Source: a virus
IMG/VR virus record: IMGVR_UViG_3300045971_000344
Coordinates: 230,945-294,944 of that record
Direction: 5' to 3' (one strand)
Length of the DNA: 64,000 nucleotides
In this document: in pieces, positions 8,254 to 16,545 of the stretch
Layout: each line of letters opens with the position of its first letter
How positions within the stretch are numbered: position 1 is the stretch's first letter
Translations under genes and position numbers: made by a program
Notes under the pieces: generated by a model
The model's database searches: none
Told to the model about the DNA's origin: nothing
What the model saw: only the letters and a program-made list of their open reading frames with translations

Positions 8254-8453
8254 AGATCAAACGACTAAAAATAACAACTGCGGCTGATACAGATAAGCAT
8301 GACTACATAATTGCCGTAAAAGAGATGCTAGATAGCCATGATGAAAATGACCACAATAAGACACAGTTCGATAACTACTCTGATAAAGCGCGCCAATTAT
8401 TGGACAACAATAAAGATCGTGATAGAATGACAGTACTACTTTTATCTACCTGA
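8250..8453 (+). CDS. Small leader protein, unknown function
   Basis: 67 residues from the ATG at 8250 that overlaps the HAD stop. A longer frame from 8208 is open, but the leader MKIKRLKITTAADTDKHD and the coupling decide for 8250. The rest is short helices (IIAVKEMLDSHDEND, DKARQLLDNNKDRD). No family is recognised. Confidence 0.75.
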   Translation: MKIKRLKITTAADTDKHDYIIAVKEMLDSHDENDHNKTQFDNYSDKARQLLDNNKDRDRMTVLLLST

Positions 8454-8466
8454 TAAGGATAATCTT

Positions 8467-9783
8467 ATGATATGTATTAAGCGATATAGGGTCCATATAA
8501 GAACCACAGCTAAAGAAGTATTGGCTAAAAACGATGACGAATGGTTTAAGGGCCTAACTAAAGAACAGCAAAAGCAGTACTTGGAAGAACACCCAAATAG
8601 TAAATTTGCTAAAACCTTTAAGGCTAAAGAAGATGAGAATGGCCAATCAGGATCTAAAAAGACTGGCCCAGCCAAAGTAAAAAAAGAAAAGACTGACCCT
8701 TATAAAGATGTACCCGAAGAAGATAAAAAGGTCATGCTGGCGGCAAAGACTCGCGGATATAGAGTGCCTCCTGCGTGGAGAAATGTGTGGCTCAATCCTA
8801 ACCCAAAGGCTGATCTTCAGGTTAAAGGTAAGGATGCAAAGGGCCGTACTCAAAGTGTATATACTGCGTCTTTTAGAGCCGCTCAGGATATAAAGAAGTT
8901 TAACCGCCTAAGAGATTTCACTAAGGCCTATAAAGGTATGCGGACCCAGATAGACAAGGACTTTGATGAATCTCCTGAGGCACAGTGTTTATATTTGATA
9001 GCCAAGACAGGATTCAGGATTGGCAGCTCCAAAGAGACTGGCGCGAAGGTTAAAGCGTACGGAGCATCTACTCTTACTGTTGACCATATCTCAATAGATG
9101 GGGACATTATTAACTTTGATTTTACTGGTAAAAAGGGCGTACACCAGAAACATGAGATTGTAGATGCAAAGCTCGCTAAAATGCTGAGTACTAAGAAAGA
9201 GGGCTTATTATTTGAGACGAATGGAGCAAAGATACATAAGTATTTAGAATCCTTAAATCCAGAACAAAAATTTGAGGTCAAAGATTTTAGAACATACGTT
9301 GCTACCTCCACAGCTCTATCTTCGGTATCCTCTATGGAAGCCCCTAGGACTAAAGCAGAATATATAAAATCCGTAAATAAGGTCTGTAAGACTGTTTCAG
9401 AAAAATTAGGTAACTCCCCAGACATGGCTAAAAAGTCTTATATAGATCCTACCGTCTTCAAGGAATGGCAATCGAATATAACTGACCCGGATGTAGAGAC
9501 CTCGAGTGATTCTATTGGGCCTTATTTCTGTCTAGCTATGGACAAAGAACAGCAACTTATGCAGGACTTTATAGAGTGCAATCACTATAGGATTCCAGAT
9601 AAGGTAGTTATAGCCCTTAAGAGAGTTATTAAACTTCCTCGTGGAAAAGATAGAGAGATCGCCTATTCTGCCTTCCAAAAGCTCGCAAAGGTTTTCAACT
9701 TAGTAGATACTTCAAGTAAAAAGGTCTACATAGACTCTCTCCGTGAGATCGAAAAGATTGCACGTTCACAGGGTGATTTATGA
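8467..9783 (+). CDS. DNA topoisomerase IB with leader and W-module
   Basis: 438 residues. The C-terminal 330 match poxvirus-like and bacterial type IB topoisomerases: VPPAWRNVWLNP, then GFRIGS (R184), YGASTLTVDH, FTGKKGV (Lys), DFRTYVA (R275) and KKSYIDP with catalytic Tyr325. These enzymes relax supercoils by nicking through a 3'-phosphotyrosine. The N-terminus is unusual: a leader-like MICIKRYRVHIRTTAKEV and a W-module at 23-49 (DEWFKGLTKEQQ then EHPNSKFAK), then a lysine-rich linker. Those two parts are shared with non-enzymatic neighbours, suggesting delivery or tethering of the enzyme. The next gene overlaps by ATGA. Confidence 0.93.
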   Translation: MICIKRYRVHIRTTAKEVLAKNDDEWFKGLTKEQQKQYLEEHPNSKFAKTFKAKEDENGQSGSKKTGPAKVKKEKTDPYKDVPEEDKKVMLAAKTRGYRVPPAWRNVWLNPNPKADLQVKGKDAKGRTQSVYTASFRAAQDIKKFNRLRDFTKAYKGMRTQIDKDFDESPEAQCLYLIAKTGFRIGSSKETGAKVKAYGASTLTVDHISIDGDIINFDFTGKKGVHQKHEIVDAKLAKMLSTKKEGLLFETNGAKIHKYLESLNPEQKFEVKDFRTYVATSTALSSVSSMEAPRTKAEYIKSVNKVCKTVSEKLGNSPDMAKKSYIDPTVFKEWQSNITDPDVETSSDSIGPYFCLAMDKEQQLMQDFIECNHYRIPDKVVIALKRVIKLPRGKDREIAYSAFQKLAKVFNLVDTSSKKVYIDSLREIEKIARSQGDL

Positions 9784-10028
9784 GTCGTCTCGTAGTTATC
9801 GCCGGCTCGGCCTGTAAAGGCTGTGGGGAGTCGAATACTATAAAAGACAAGCGTAGGGACTACGTAGATGTAGATAACAGCGATGAAATGCAGACTTTTA
9901 GGGTCTGTCGTCTTTGTGGACACAGGGAAATTATAAAGACACGAATGACGGTCCGTAAACGCGCAAGGCAGGATAAGCTGGCTGGTCTAGCTGACCTAAT
10001 AAACGAATTGACCAATAGAGGGCAATAG
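9780..10028 (+). CDS. Small zinc-ribbon protein with leader-like start
   Basis: 82 residues starting MSRLVVIAGSA. Two Cys pairs, CKGC and CRLC, about 40 residues apart, form a likely zinc ribbon, followed by a basic helix. The ATG overlaps the topoisomerase stop, so the two are probably translated together. It may bind nucleic acid or the topoisomerase, which is inference. Confidence 0.8.
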   Translation: MSRLVVIAGSACKGCGESNTIKDKRRDYVDVDNSDEMQTFRVCRLCGHREIIKTRMTVRKRARQDKLAGLADLINELTNRGQ

Positions 10029-10030
10029 AT

Positions 10031-10348
10031 ATGAAGATCAAAGGAATTACTATAGCTTCTTCTATAGATGACCGGCTGGAGACCATATTCAAGCAATTAG
10101 GTGCAAAGTACATGAACCATAACGGACAGTCAGTATTGGTCTTGAATACTACTCCAGACGTAATGGCACAAAAGGTTGAGATAGCGTATGAACAGTTGAG
10201 GAAACTGGGATATGATAATAAAAGCCAGTCCCAAAAGCATTTCTGGTATATAGTAGATGCTCAAAATGAATTACCTGAGGTTCAGATTGAGTCACAAGGT
10301 TCTGAGGGTTTTATCAAAGAAAAGCACAATTATACTATAACTTGGTAA
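10031..10348 (+). CDS. Leader protein, unknown function
   Basis: 105 residues. Leader MKIKGITIASSIDD. The rest alternates helix and strand (LETIFKQLGAKYM, SVLVLNTTPD, QKVEIAYEQLRKLG). No family is recognised. It starts 2 bases after the 9780 gene ends. Confidence 0.8.
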   Translation: MKIKGITIASSIDDRLETIFKQLGAKYMNHNGQSVLVLNTTPDVMAQKVEIAYEQLRKLGYDNKSQSQKHFWYIVDAQNELPEVQIESQGSEGFIKEKHNYTITW

Positions 10349-10357
10349 GGGTCTTTG

Positions 10358-10365
10358 TAATTTAT
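10358..10365 (+). promoter_or_regulatory. TAATTTAT motif in intergenic gap
   Basis: Second copy of the octamer, 25 bases before the ATG at 10390, nearly the same distance as at the 1836 gene (24 bases). It is a weak promoter candidate. Confidence 0.25.
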
Positions 10366-10389
10366 TAATAACAATGATGAGGAGAAATC

Positions 10390-10689
10390 ATGAGAACGAT
10401 AAGGGTAAGTATTGAGACCACCAAGACTACTGCGGCATCTCCGAAGGGAATTATCCAAGTATTCTTCTGTAATGGCTTGAATACTGCAATGGGTAAAGGC
10501 GTTATCTTTCCTACTAAGGCTGAGGCAGTTGAGTATGCTATTAGCAAGTTAAGAACAAGCAGTAATTTATTTAGTTCAAAAGTATGTTTAGATACAGTTG
10601 ACTCTAAAGGATGGACTTCACAAGAAACTCTCGCTGAGTTTGTAAAAAACAGCTCGGGTAAGGTTTGCAAATTAGTTCCAGTAAAATAA
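10390..10689 (+). CDS. Leader protein, related to the 42325 protein
   Basis: 99 residues. Leader MRTIRVSIETTKTTAAS. A small alpha/beta domain follows (FPTKAEAVEYAISKLRT) and the protein ends GKVCKLVPVK. The 42325 protein ends GKVCELIPVK after a similar middle (FDTLSAARLWIIRVLG), so the two share a C-terminal domain. Start follows TGATGAGGAGAAATC. Confidence 0.85.
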   Translation: MRTIRVSIETTKTTAASPKGIIQVFFCNGLNTAMGKGVIFPTKAEAVEYAISKLRTSSNLFSSKVCLDTVDSKGWTSQETLAEFVKNSSGKVCKLVPVK

Positions 10690-10711
10690 TAAATATCAGG
10701 AGCACTTGTCC

Positions 10712-11578
10712 ATGACAAGACAAATACAAACAGCAGGACAAAGGAGAAGGGTCATGAAAGAAATCGGGAAATCAATTATTCAGGAATTAGCGGCAAACAT
10801 GGATCGTCTCACTGTTGGCATCGAGAGCTTCAAGACACACGGAGACAAGAGCAAGGTTCGTGTATCAGTAATTGCAACTTCGGACTCAAACAAATCTGAT
10901 ATCTTGAAGTCAATTAACTCACAGTTCGGTGGTCGTCTTAGGGCAGTTGCTCGCTCATTCCGTATCGTAGAATCGTCTAATGCGGACCGTAATAACGTAA
11001 CTTTTAAGCTCCAGGGATACGTTGTACCAAATGTAGAAATAGTGGCCGCATCTTCTGAGCAGGGAAAGAAAATGAAGTGTGTTGCGTCCAATATGTTTAT
11101 GGACCAGTCTGATTGCATTTGGAGCAAAACTGGAGATTTCTTATATAAGAAATCAGATGTTGAGACCGCAGAAGAACTTAATCAGTTTCTTACTGAGTGT
11201 AGCTCAACCACAACCCGGGTCAGAAAGGGCCTTGATTTTGAGACCGTAGTGGCCTCCGCAGGAGATTTCGTCCGTTACTTGAGTAAAGGTGAAATGTGCT
11301 GTGGTATTGTAGTAGCGGCCGATGAAACAAATCATAAGCTCATGGTACTGGCCGAAGGTGAAGAAGACCCAGAAGTTATTGATACTTTTGACGTCCAGGA
11401 TAGTCTGCCCGTAGATGATGAGAAAGTACGCTTTCCTGAAGAGACGGACATGGTTGAGACCTCGGCGTCAGCCGTAGATATTAACGCCATCGTTTCTTAC
11501 TACAAGCGTTGGTTTACCTACAATCCCAACTACGCCCAGATGCTGATTGACCGATTGAATCAGCATGCCTTTTGCTAA
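10712..11578 (+). CDS. Unknown protein upstream of a terminator, possibly virion
   Basis: 288 residues from ATG 10712, chosen over a TTG at 10706 because AGGAG at 10698 is 9 bases from the ATG and only 3 from the TTG. The first 115 residues look like a mixed alpha/beta domain (KVRVSVIATSDSNKSDILKS, VTFKLQGYVV). A small barrel-like part follows near 185-225, then a C-terminal helix with aromatic residues. It has no leader. The strong hairpin after it suggests a well-expressed transcript end. No family is recognised. Confidence 0.8.
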   Translation: MTRQIQTAGQRRRVMKEIGKSIIQELAANMDRLTVGIESFKTHGDKSKVRVSVIATSDSNKSDILKSINSQFGGRLRAVARSFRIVESSNADRNNVTFKLQGYVVPNVEIVAASSEQGKKMKCVASNMFMDQSDCIWSKTGDFLYKKSDVETAEELNQFLTECSSTTTRVRKGLDFETVVASAGDFVRYLSKGEMCCGIVVAADETNHKLMVLAEGEEDPEVIDTFDVQDSLPVDDEKVRFPEETDMVETSASAVDINAIVSYYKRWFTYNPNYAQMLIDRLNQHAFC

Positions 11579-11668
11579 AAAGAATTTACCCATATAGACT
11601 GTTTCGTTTTTGACCGCACACGTCCTTTAAGGATGACCTAACTGAGCGTAAAACAAATATGTGGGTTC

Positions 11669-11706
11669 TGGGGTGGGGTGGTGATTAACTTTACTACCCC
11701 ACCCCA
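11669..11706 (+). terminator. GC-rich hairpin, probable terminator
   Basis: A 13-bp stem (TGGGGTGGGGTGG against CTACCCCACCCCA, one G-T wobble) with a 12-base loop sits after the 10712 gene. It lacks a clear T-run on either side, so it could end transcription weakly, stabilise the 3' end or act through a factor. The remainder of the 161-base gap shows nothing else I can support. Confidence 0.6.
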
Positions 11707-11739
11707 ACAATATTATTATTATATACTGTAGGAGAGTTT

Positions 11740-12069
11740 ATGAAAGTACGTTCAATTGCCATTAAAGGCGAAGGAATAGAACTGGCTAAAGTTGCGATCC
11801 ATGCAAAGAGAAACCGAATGAAGGGTATGTACGATAACACAAACCCTACGGCTATGGATATTTATAAAGCCCGTCATAAGTATGACTTTAAGCACGAGTT
11901 CAATAAGTTCATAGAAGATAACTACGTAGATGTTATATCCAAGACAGACCGTAAGGCTCTAATGCAGGCCGTAGAGACACACTACAATGAGGGCTGTATA
12001 GAGAACGTAGAAGACCTTAAAAGACATATTGAGGTCATAGGTAAGCGTGAAGGCATAATCTTTGATTAA
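11740..12069 (+). CDS. Small leader-like protein, unknown function
   Basis: 109 residues starting MKVRSIAIKGEG, a leader variant, then almost entirely helical and charged (DFKHEFNKFIEDNYVD, DRKALMQAVETHYN). Start follows TAGGAGAGTTT. No family is recognised. Confidence 0.8.
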   Translation: MKVRSIAIKGEGIELAKVAIHAKRNRMKGMYDNTNPTAMDIYKARHKYDFKHEFNKFIEDNYVDVISKTDRKALMQAVETHYNEGCIENVEDLKRHIEVIGKREGIIFD

Positions 12070-12087
12070 ACCATATAGGTGTGAACT

Positions 12088-12747
12088 ATGAAGACCCCAA
12101 AACGTACAGAAGTGGAATTGAGTACCTCAAGTAAGAGTAAGAAGCCTGTTAAAGTAAAGAAGGATTGTACTGATGTAAAGCCCGCCTTAGAAGTGAAAAA
12201 GAAGAAAAGGACTCCTGAACAGAAAGCAAAACGACTTGAAAAAATAAAGGCCAAAGTAGTGGCGGAAGAAGCGGTTGCACTCAAGCTCATTGATGACATT
12301 CATTTAAAGGCAAAAAAGAAGTTCAATGGTGAAGATGACCATAAAGAAGTTTATTTGGATATGTTTCGCCAATTGAGAAGAATAATAAAGAAAACAGAAC
12401 GGTCCTGTCTTAAGTCAAAGAACGGTCAAGGTGCGTATCAACTTGCTACGTTGTATACTCAGTTAAGGGAAGTTCTGGCTGAGATTAGAGCCTACACGGA
12501 TCTTTCTGACCATGTTGACTCTATGATTGAGCGCGTAATGAAACCCCTTTTTACTACATTAGTACAAAGTACATCCAATGCAATGTACCAAACAAAAATA
12601 AAAATAAAAGACAAATTGAAAGAAAAAAGGGTCAGGCGGACCTTCGAAGACATAGATGAAATAACACTTGACCAGGCGAATCAATTGCAGACACAGTATG
12701 ATAAGGCCTGTCAGACAATAAGAGAGATTTTAATAGGAAATACGTAG
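12088..12747 (+). CDS. Lysine-rich helical protein
   Basis: 219 residues. The first 60 are lysine-rich and disordered (KKPVKVKKDCTD, KKKKRTPEQKAKR). The rest is helical with a long central bundle pattern (YLDMFRQLRRIIKKTERS, YTQLREVLAEIRAYTD). No leader and no recognised family. The basic tail may bind nucleic acid; that is inference. Confidence 0.8.
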   Translation: MKTPKRTEVELSTSSKSKKPVKVKKDCTDVKPALEVKKKKRTPEQKAKRLEKIKAKVVAEEAVALKLIDDIHLKAKKKFNGEDDHKEVYLDMFRQLRRIIKKTERSCLKSKNGQGAYQLATLYTQLREVLAEIRAYTDLSDHVDSMIERVMKPLFTTLVQSTSNAMYQTKIKIKDKLKEKRVRRTFEDIDEITLDQANQLQTQYDKACQTIREILIGNT

Positions 12748-12776
12748 TCATTAATAAAGATTTGAGGTAAACCTTT

Positions 12777-13646
12777 ATGGCATATCATAAGTTACAAGTA
12801 ACTATTTCAGCGGCAGGTGGTGGAAAGTCCACGCATGACCATCCTAAGGGACTTTCTAAGCCAGCTAGCTCTGGTGATAACTGGTTTGACCGTTTAAGTG
12901 AGGACGAGCAGACGGAATATATAGAGTCGCATCCTAATTCAAAGTATGCTAAAAATATTCACCGTGTTGACCACGAAGACCAATCGGATAAGAGTAAGAA
13001 GAAATCCGGATCTGATACTAAAAATCCAAAAGCAATGCGCCATGTATTGGCTGATAAAATAAAGGTCCTACCTAAGAAACACAAAGAATTTTTTGAGACC
13101 GAGCAGGACCAACCCAATTCAGAACAACGTTCAGGTATTGCAAAGCACATACGATTGAACCATAAAGAAATAGTTAAGCACATGAAAGGTCAGATTGTAG
13201 AGTGGAAAGATGGATGCGGGGCTATTGCAAAGCTCGCTACTGGTAAGTCCATTTCGGCACATGAAAAGAAAGCATTGAAGGCCCTAGTTATAGATGCATC
13301 CGTTATAGCTGCTTCTGTTGCTGTAACAGGTGGGTTTGCTCACGGAGCAGCGCTGGCATTGAAGCACGTTGGATTCGATGTCTTAAAAGATGTTGTACTC
13401 AAAACGGTTATAAGAGGAACTACAAGAGCAATGGGCGCATCTACAGGAGTAACTGGACTGGTAGGCTTAGAAGCCTTGGCTACTACAGCTGCCTCTAAGA
13501 AAGTAAACCCAGATAGAATAAACGATAAGATAATGAGCATGCTGGTTAAACAGCTTGCGGCCTATATTGAAAAGGGTGATATCCCTAAAGAGGCTTGGGA
13601 TAAGGCTATTGATGAATTGGCTGCAACTAATAGGAAGCGTAAATGA
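12777..13646 (+). CDS. Leader plus W-module protein with glycine-rich hydrophobic domain
   Basis: 289 residues. Leader-like MAYHKLQVTISAAGGG, then a W-module at 34-59 (DNWFDRLSEDEQTEY then SHPNSKYAK). After a helical linker, residues about 170-235 are hydrophobic and rich in Gly and Ala (SVIAASVAVTGGFAHGAALAL, ASTGVTGLVGLEALA), like a membrane-inserting glycine-zipper pair. A charged helical tail ends the protein. It could be a membrane-active protein delivered at infection; this is inference. The next gene overlaps by ATGA. Confidence 0.8.
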   Translation: MAYHKLQVTISAAGGGKSTHDHPKGLSKPASSGDNWFDRLSEDEQTEYIESHPNSKYAKNIHRVDHEDQSDKSKKKSGSDTKNPKAMRHVLADKIKVLPKKHKEFFETEQDQPNSEQRSGIAKHIRLNHKEIVKHMKGQIVEWKDGCGAIAKLATGKSISAHEKKALKALVIDASVIAASVAVTGGFAHGAALALKHVGFDVLKDVVLKTVIRGTTRAMGASTGVTGLVGLEALATTAASKKVNPDRINDKIMSMLVKQLAAYIEKGDIPKEAWDKAIDELAATNRKRK

Positions 13647-13924
13647 AAGCCCGTTCAGCGTATGGCGCGTATAAGCAAGCACAAAGAACAATCCTTAAAC
13701 AAAGACCTACGGCTAAACAGATTAGAACATCCAGTTATGGCGATGACTGGTCAAGTATAAGTGCTACTTGTCTTAAGCTAGCAAATTATACTTGTAGCTG
13801 TGGATTGAAGGCAAATAGGGCGCATCATATTATTCCTCTATCTAAAGGCGGATCAAACGCTCAGTTTAACCTAAAAGCAGTCTGTGAGGTCTGCCATAAA
13901 AAATATCATAAGCACCTGCGATAG
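13643..13924 (+). CDS. HNH endonuclease
   Basis: 93 residues. A Cys pair (CSC) is followed by AHHIIPLSKGGSN, an Asn-Leu, then CEVCHKKYH. This is the complete beta-beta-alpha metal HNH fold with zinc-binding cysteines. It cuts DNA. It could be a homing enzyme or a packaging-associated nuclease like those beside many terminases. It is coupled to the 12777 gene by ATGA. Confidence 0.9.
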   Translation: MKARSAYGAYKQAQRTILKQRPTAKQIRTSSYGDDWSSISATCLKLANYTCSCGLKANRAHHIIPLSKGGSNAQFNLKAVCEVCHKKYHKHLR

Positions 13925-13965
13925 TATGTAGGGAATTAAATCTAATAAATGAGTGGGAGCAGCCT

Positions 13966-14214
13966 ATGGCTCGTACACAAGTAAATGCTGCACAGATCCT
14001 AAATGGAACAATACAAAAAGAGGACTTGAATACTAATACTCCAGGTAAGGCTGTAATAACAAATTTAATAGCTGGTAATGGTATATCTTTAAGTAGCTCC
14101 GGCGTAGATCAAGGTACAGGATCAGTTACAATAAACGTAGTTAGAAATATTGATGGAGGTTCTCCAGATTCTGTCTACGCGAGAACACAGTCGATAGATG
14201 GAGGAGGACCTTAA
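13966..14214 (+). CDS. Short tail-fibre-like protein
   Basis: 82 residues (ARTQVNAAQILNGTIQKEDL, GNGISLSSSGVDQGTGSVTI, IDGGSPDSVY). The Asn-Gly-Thr-Ile-Gln and GNGI-Thr/Ser-type patterns are typical of phage tail fibre N-termini and linker repeats. It opens a co-directed block of fibre genes; the next ATG comes directly after its stop. Confidence 0.8.
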   Translation: MARTQVNAAQILNGTIQKEDLNTNTPGKAVITNLIAGNGISLSSSGVDQGTGSVTINVVRNIDGGSPDSVYARTQSIDGGGP

Positions 14215-14580
14215 ATGGCAGATTTAATTCAATTACGTGGTGGAGACTCGGCACATTGGTCATTGGCCAACCCTGTACTTATGTCGCGTGAAGTAGGAAT
14301 TGAGACAGATACTAATAGGATGAAGATTGGTGATGGAGTTACAAATTGGAATGATTTACCTTACCCTGCTACTTCTAATCATACTCATTTGACCTTTATT
14401 TTTAATCAAGATACTCCCAGTAACGTCTGGAATATAAATCATGGTCAAAATAAATTTCCTTCGGTTACTATCGTAGACTCAAGCGGCAGAGTAGTTATTG
14501 GACAAATAACTTATGTTGATCTTAATAATGTTCAACTTGACTTCAATGAAGGCTTTTCGGGAAAAGCCTATCTAAATTAA
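14215..14580 (+). CDS. Tail-fibre protein with tropism-determinant-like N-terminus
   Basis: 121 residues. The first 50 (LIQLRGGDSAHWSLANPVLM, then GIETDTNRMKIGDG and WNDLPY) match the conserved N-terminal domain of phage fibre and major-tropism-determinant-like proteins. The rest is a beta-rich domain (WNINHGQNKFPSVTIVD) of a kind that often caps fibres. It probably forms part of the adsorption apparatus. Confidence 0.85.
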   Translation: MADLIQLRGGDSAHWSLANPVLMSREVGIETDTNRMKIGDGVTNWNDLPYPATSNHTHLTFIFNQDTPSNVWNINHGQNKFPSVTIVDSSGRVVIGQITYVDLNNVQLDFNEGFSGKAYLN

Positions 14581-14592
14581 AGGGGATTGACA

Positions 14593-16533
14593 ATGGCTTT
14601 AGACTACTACCAGAGTATAAACCTACACAAGGGTGAAATCCAGAATGTAAGAATCCAGAATTTACCGTCAGCACCAGCAGGACCAGTAGAAGGTCTTATT
14701 TATTATGACACTACGCTTCATCAGTTTGGTCACTACAATGGAACAGCCTGGGAATATGTATCCTCAGTAGCAGGACTCAATTTAAAAGCAGACAAAACAA
14801 TTACAATAAACGGTCATGACCTTTCTGCCAATGTAACCTTAAATGCCTCAGATGTAGGACTTGGTAACGTACTTAACGTAGCACAGATTCCAGCTACGGA
14901 TAAAGGCGCGGCAAACGGTGTGGCCACCCTTGATGGTTCTGGTAGGTTGACTACTTCACAGATTCCAACGGTCTTAACCGGTGCAATGGTTTATCAGGGT
15001 ACTTGGAACGCCGCTACTAATAGTCCTGCCCTAGCAAGTGGTACAGGCACGAAAGGTCAATATTACAAAGTATCTAATGCTGGTTCTACAGCTATTGATG
15101 GTAACAGCAATTGGACTACCGGAGATTTAATTATCTTCAATGGAACTACTTGGGATAAAGTAGAAGGAGGATCTCCTGATGTTGTCTCCGTTGCTGGTCG
15201 GATTGGGGCTGTTGTGCTTACAACAGCAGATGTGGCTGCCTCTACTAATAAGAATTATGTCACCGATGCCCAAGCAGTCGTCATCGGAAACACAAGTAAC
15301 ACAAACACAGGCGATGAGACTATCACCACAATCAAGTCCAAACTTGGAATAACTACTCTCAGTGGTTCAAACACGGGTGATCAGACGATTACGCTTACTG
15401 GTGATGTAACTGGATCCGGTACAGGTTCATTTGCCACCACTATTGCTGCTTCTTCGGTAACGCTTGCTAAGATGTCAACGTTGGCCGCAAACTCTTTTAT
15501 AGGTAATAATACAGCATCTAATGCTACTCCTATTGCCTTAACAGTTGCACAAGCAAAGACGTTGCTGGCTATTACAGAAGCAGACGTTACGAACCTAACT
15601 ACTGACTTGGCTGCCCGCGCACTGCTGACAACAAATACCTTTACGGGAAAACAGACTTTTGTAGCTCCTACGACGGCAATAGCTTCAGTACTTCTTCCTA
15701 ACGGTGCGGCGAACCCTACTACTCCAGTTAGCGGTGACTTATGGGCAAACACTGGCGTCATTAAATGGTACAATGGAACAACAACAAAGAACATTGCTTT
15801 TACGGATTCGGCTATTACAGGTTCAGCCGCAGGAGTAACGGGCGGACTTGTAAATCAGATTCTGTATCAGACCGCAGCTTCTACTACAGGTTTTATTACT
15901 ACCGCAAACTCTGGAGTACTGATTACATCAGCCGCAGGGGTGCCTTCGATTGCAACTACGCTTCCTGCAGTAAATGGCTCCGCCTTAACAGGATTAACCG
16001 GCGCACAGATTACTGGAAATATCGCGGGCAGCGCGGCGAATGTAACAGGTACTGTAGCAATAGCTAATGGTGGTACTGGACAGACTACTCAGCAAGCTGC
16101 TCTTAACGCGCTGTCAGGTACGCAATCCTCAGGGAAGTATTTACGTTCTGATGGAGCCAATACTACCTTGGCATCTATTCAGGCCGCTGATGTTCCAACA
16201 CTTAATCAGAACACAACTGGTACGGCTGCTAACGTAACCGGCGTGGTGGCAATCGCAAATGGTGGTACTGGAGCAGCAACAGCCGCCTTGGCCAGGACTG
16301 CATTAGCAGTTCCTACAAAGTACTCGGTAGCAATAGGTAATGGGGCCTTAACATCTTTCGTTATCACGCATAACTTAGGTACTCAGGACTTTGTTTTTGA
16401 CTGCTGGGATATTTCAGTTAGTCCAAGAACTAGAGCAGTACCCTCGATTGTAAATACTGATGCTAATAACGCTACAGTAAGTTTTTCAGTTGCTCCGACA
16501 ACTAACCAGTTTCAGTTAATCTTTATTGGATAA
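14593..16533 (+). CDS. Tail fibre, 646 residues
   Basis: ATG 14593 is chosen over TTG 14587 because AAAGGGG is 7 bases from the ATG. Repetitive, beta-rich, Ala/Thr/Gly-rich fibre protein. N-terminal part resembles fibre domains (EGLIYYDTTLHQFGHYNG, then NLKADKTITINGHDLSANV). The middle has GNTSNTNTGDETI-type shaft repeats. Near the end are two IANGGTG segments typical of fibre shafts. The last 80 residues form a separate beta domain (YSVAIGNGALTSFVITHNLG) resembling the end of the 14215 protein and probably involved in receptor contact. Confidence 0.9.
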   Translation: MALDYYQSINLHKGEIQNVRIQNLPSAPAGPVEGLIYYDTTLHQFGHYNGTAWEYVSSVAGLNLKADKTITINGHDLSANVTLNASDVGLGNVLNVAQIPATDKGAANGVATLDGSGRLTTSQIPTVLTGAMVYQGTWNAATNSPALASGTGTKGQYYKVSNAGSTAIDGNSNWTTGDLIIFNGTTWDKVEGGSPDVVSVAGRIGAVVLTTADVAASTNKNYVTDAQAVVIGNTSNTNTGDETITTIKSKLGITTLSGSNTGDQTITLTGDVTGSGTGSFATTIAASSVTLAKMSTLAANSFIGNNTASNATPIALTVAQAKTLLAITEADVTNLTTDLAARALLTTNTFTGKQTFVAPTTAIASVLLPNGAANPTTPVSGDLWANTGVIKWYNGTTTKNIAFTDSAITGSAAGVTGGLVNQILYQTAASTTGFITTANSGVLITSAAGVPSIATTLPAVNGSALTGLTGAQITGNIAGSAANVTGTVAIANGGTGQTTQQAALNALSGTQSSGKYLRSDGANTTLASIQAADVPTLNQNTTGTAANVTGVVAIANGGTGAATAALARTALAVPTKYSVAIGNGALTSFVITHNLGTQDFVFDCWDISVSPRTRAVPSIVNTDANNATVSFSVAPTTNQFQLIFIG

Positions 16534-16545
16534 TTAGGAGTAACT

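Noticed and set aside
8928-9425. 165-codon minus-strand frame opposite topoisomerase IB
   Set aside because: It is the antisense shadow of a clear enzyme, has no ribosome binding site and no recognisable domain.
15381-15794. 137-codon minus-strand frame within the tail fibre
   Set aside because: Shadow of a repetitive Ala/Thr-rich gene; such composition keeps the antisense frame open.
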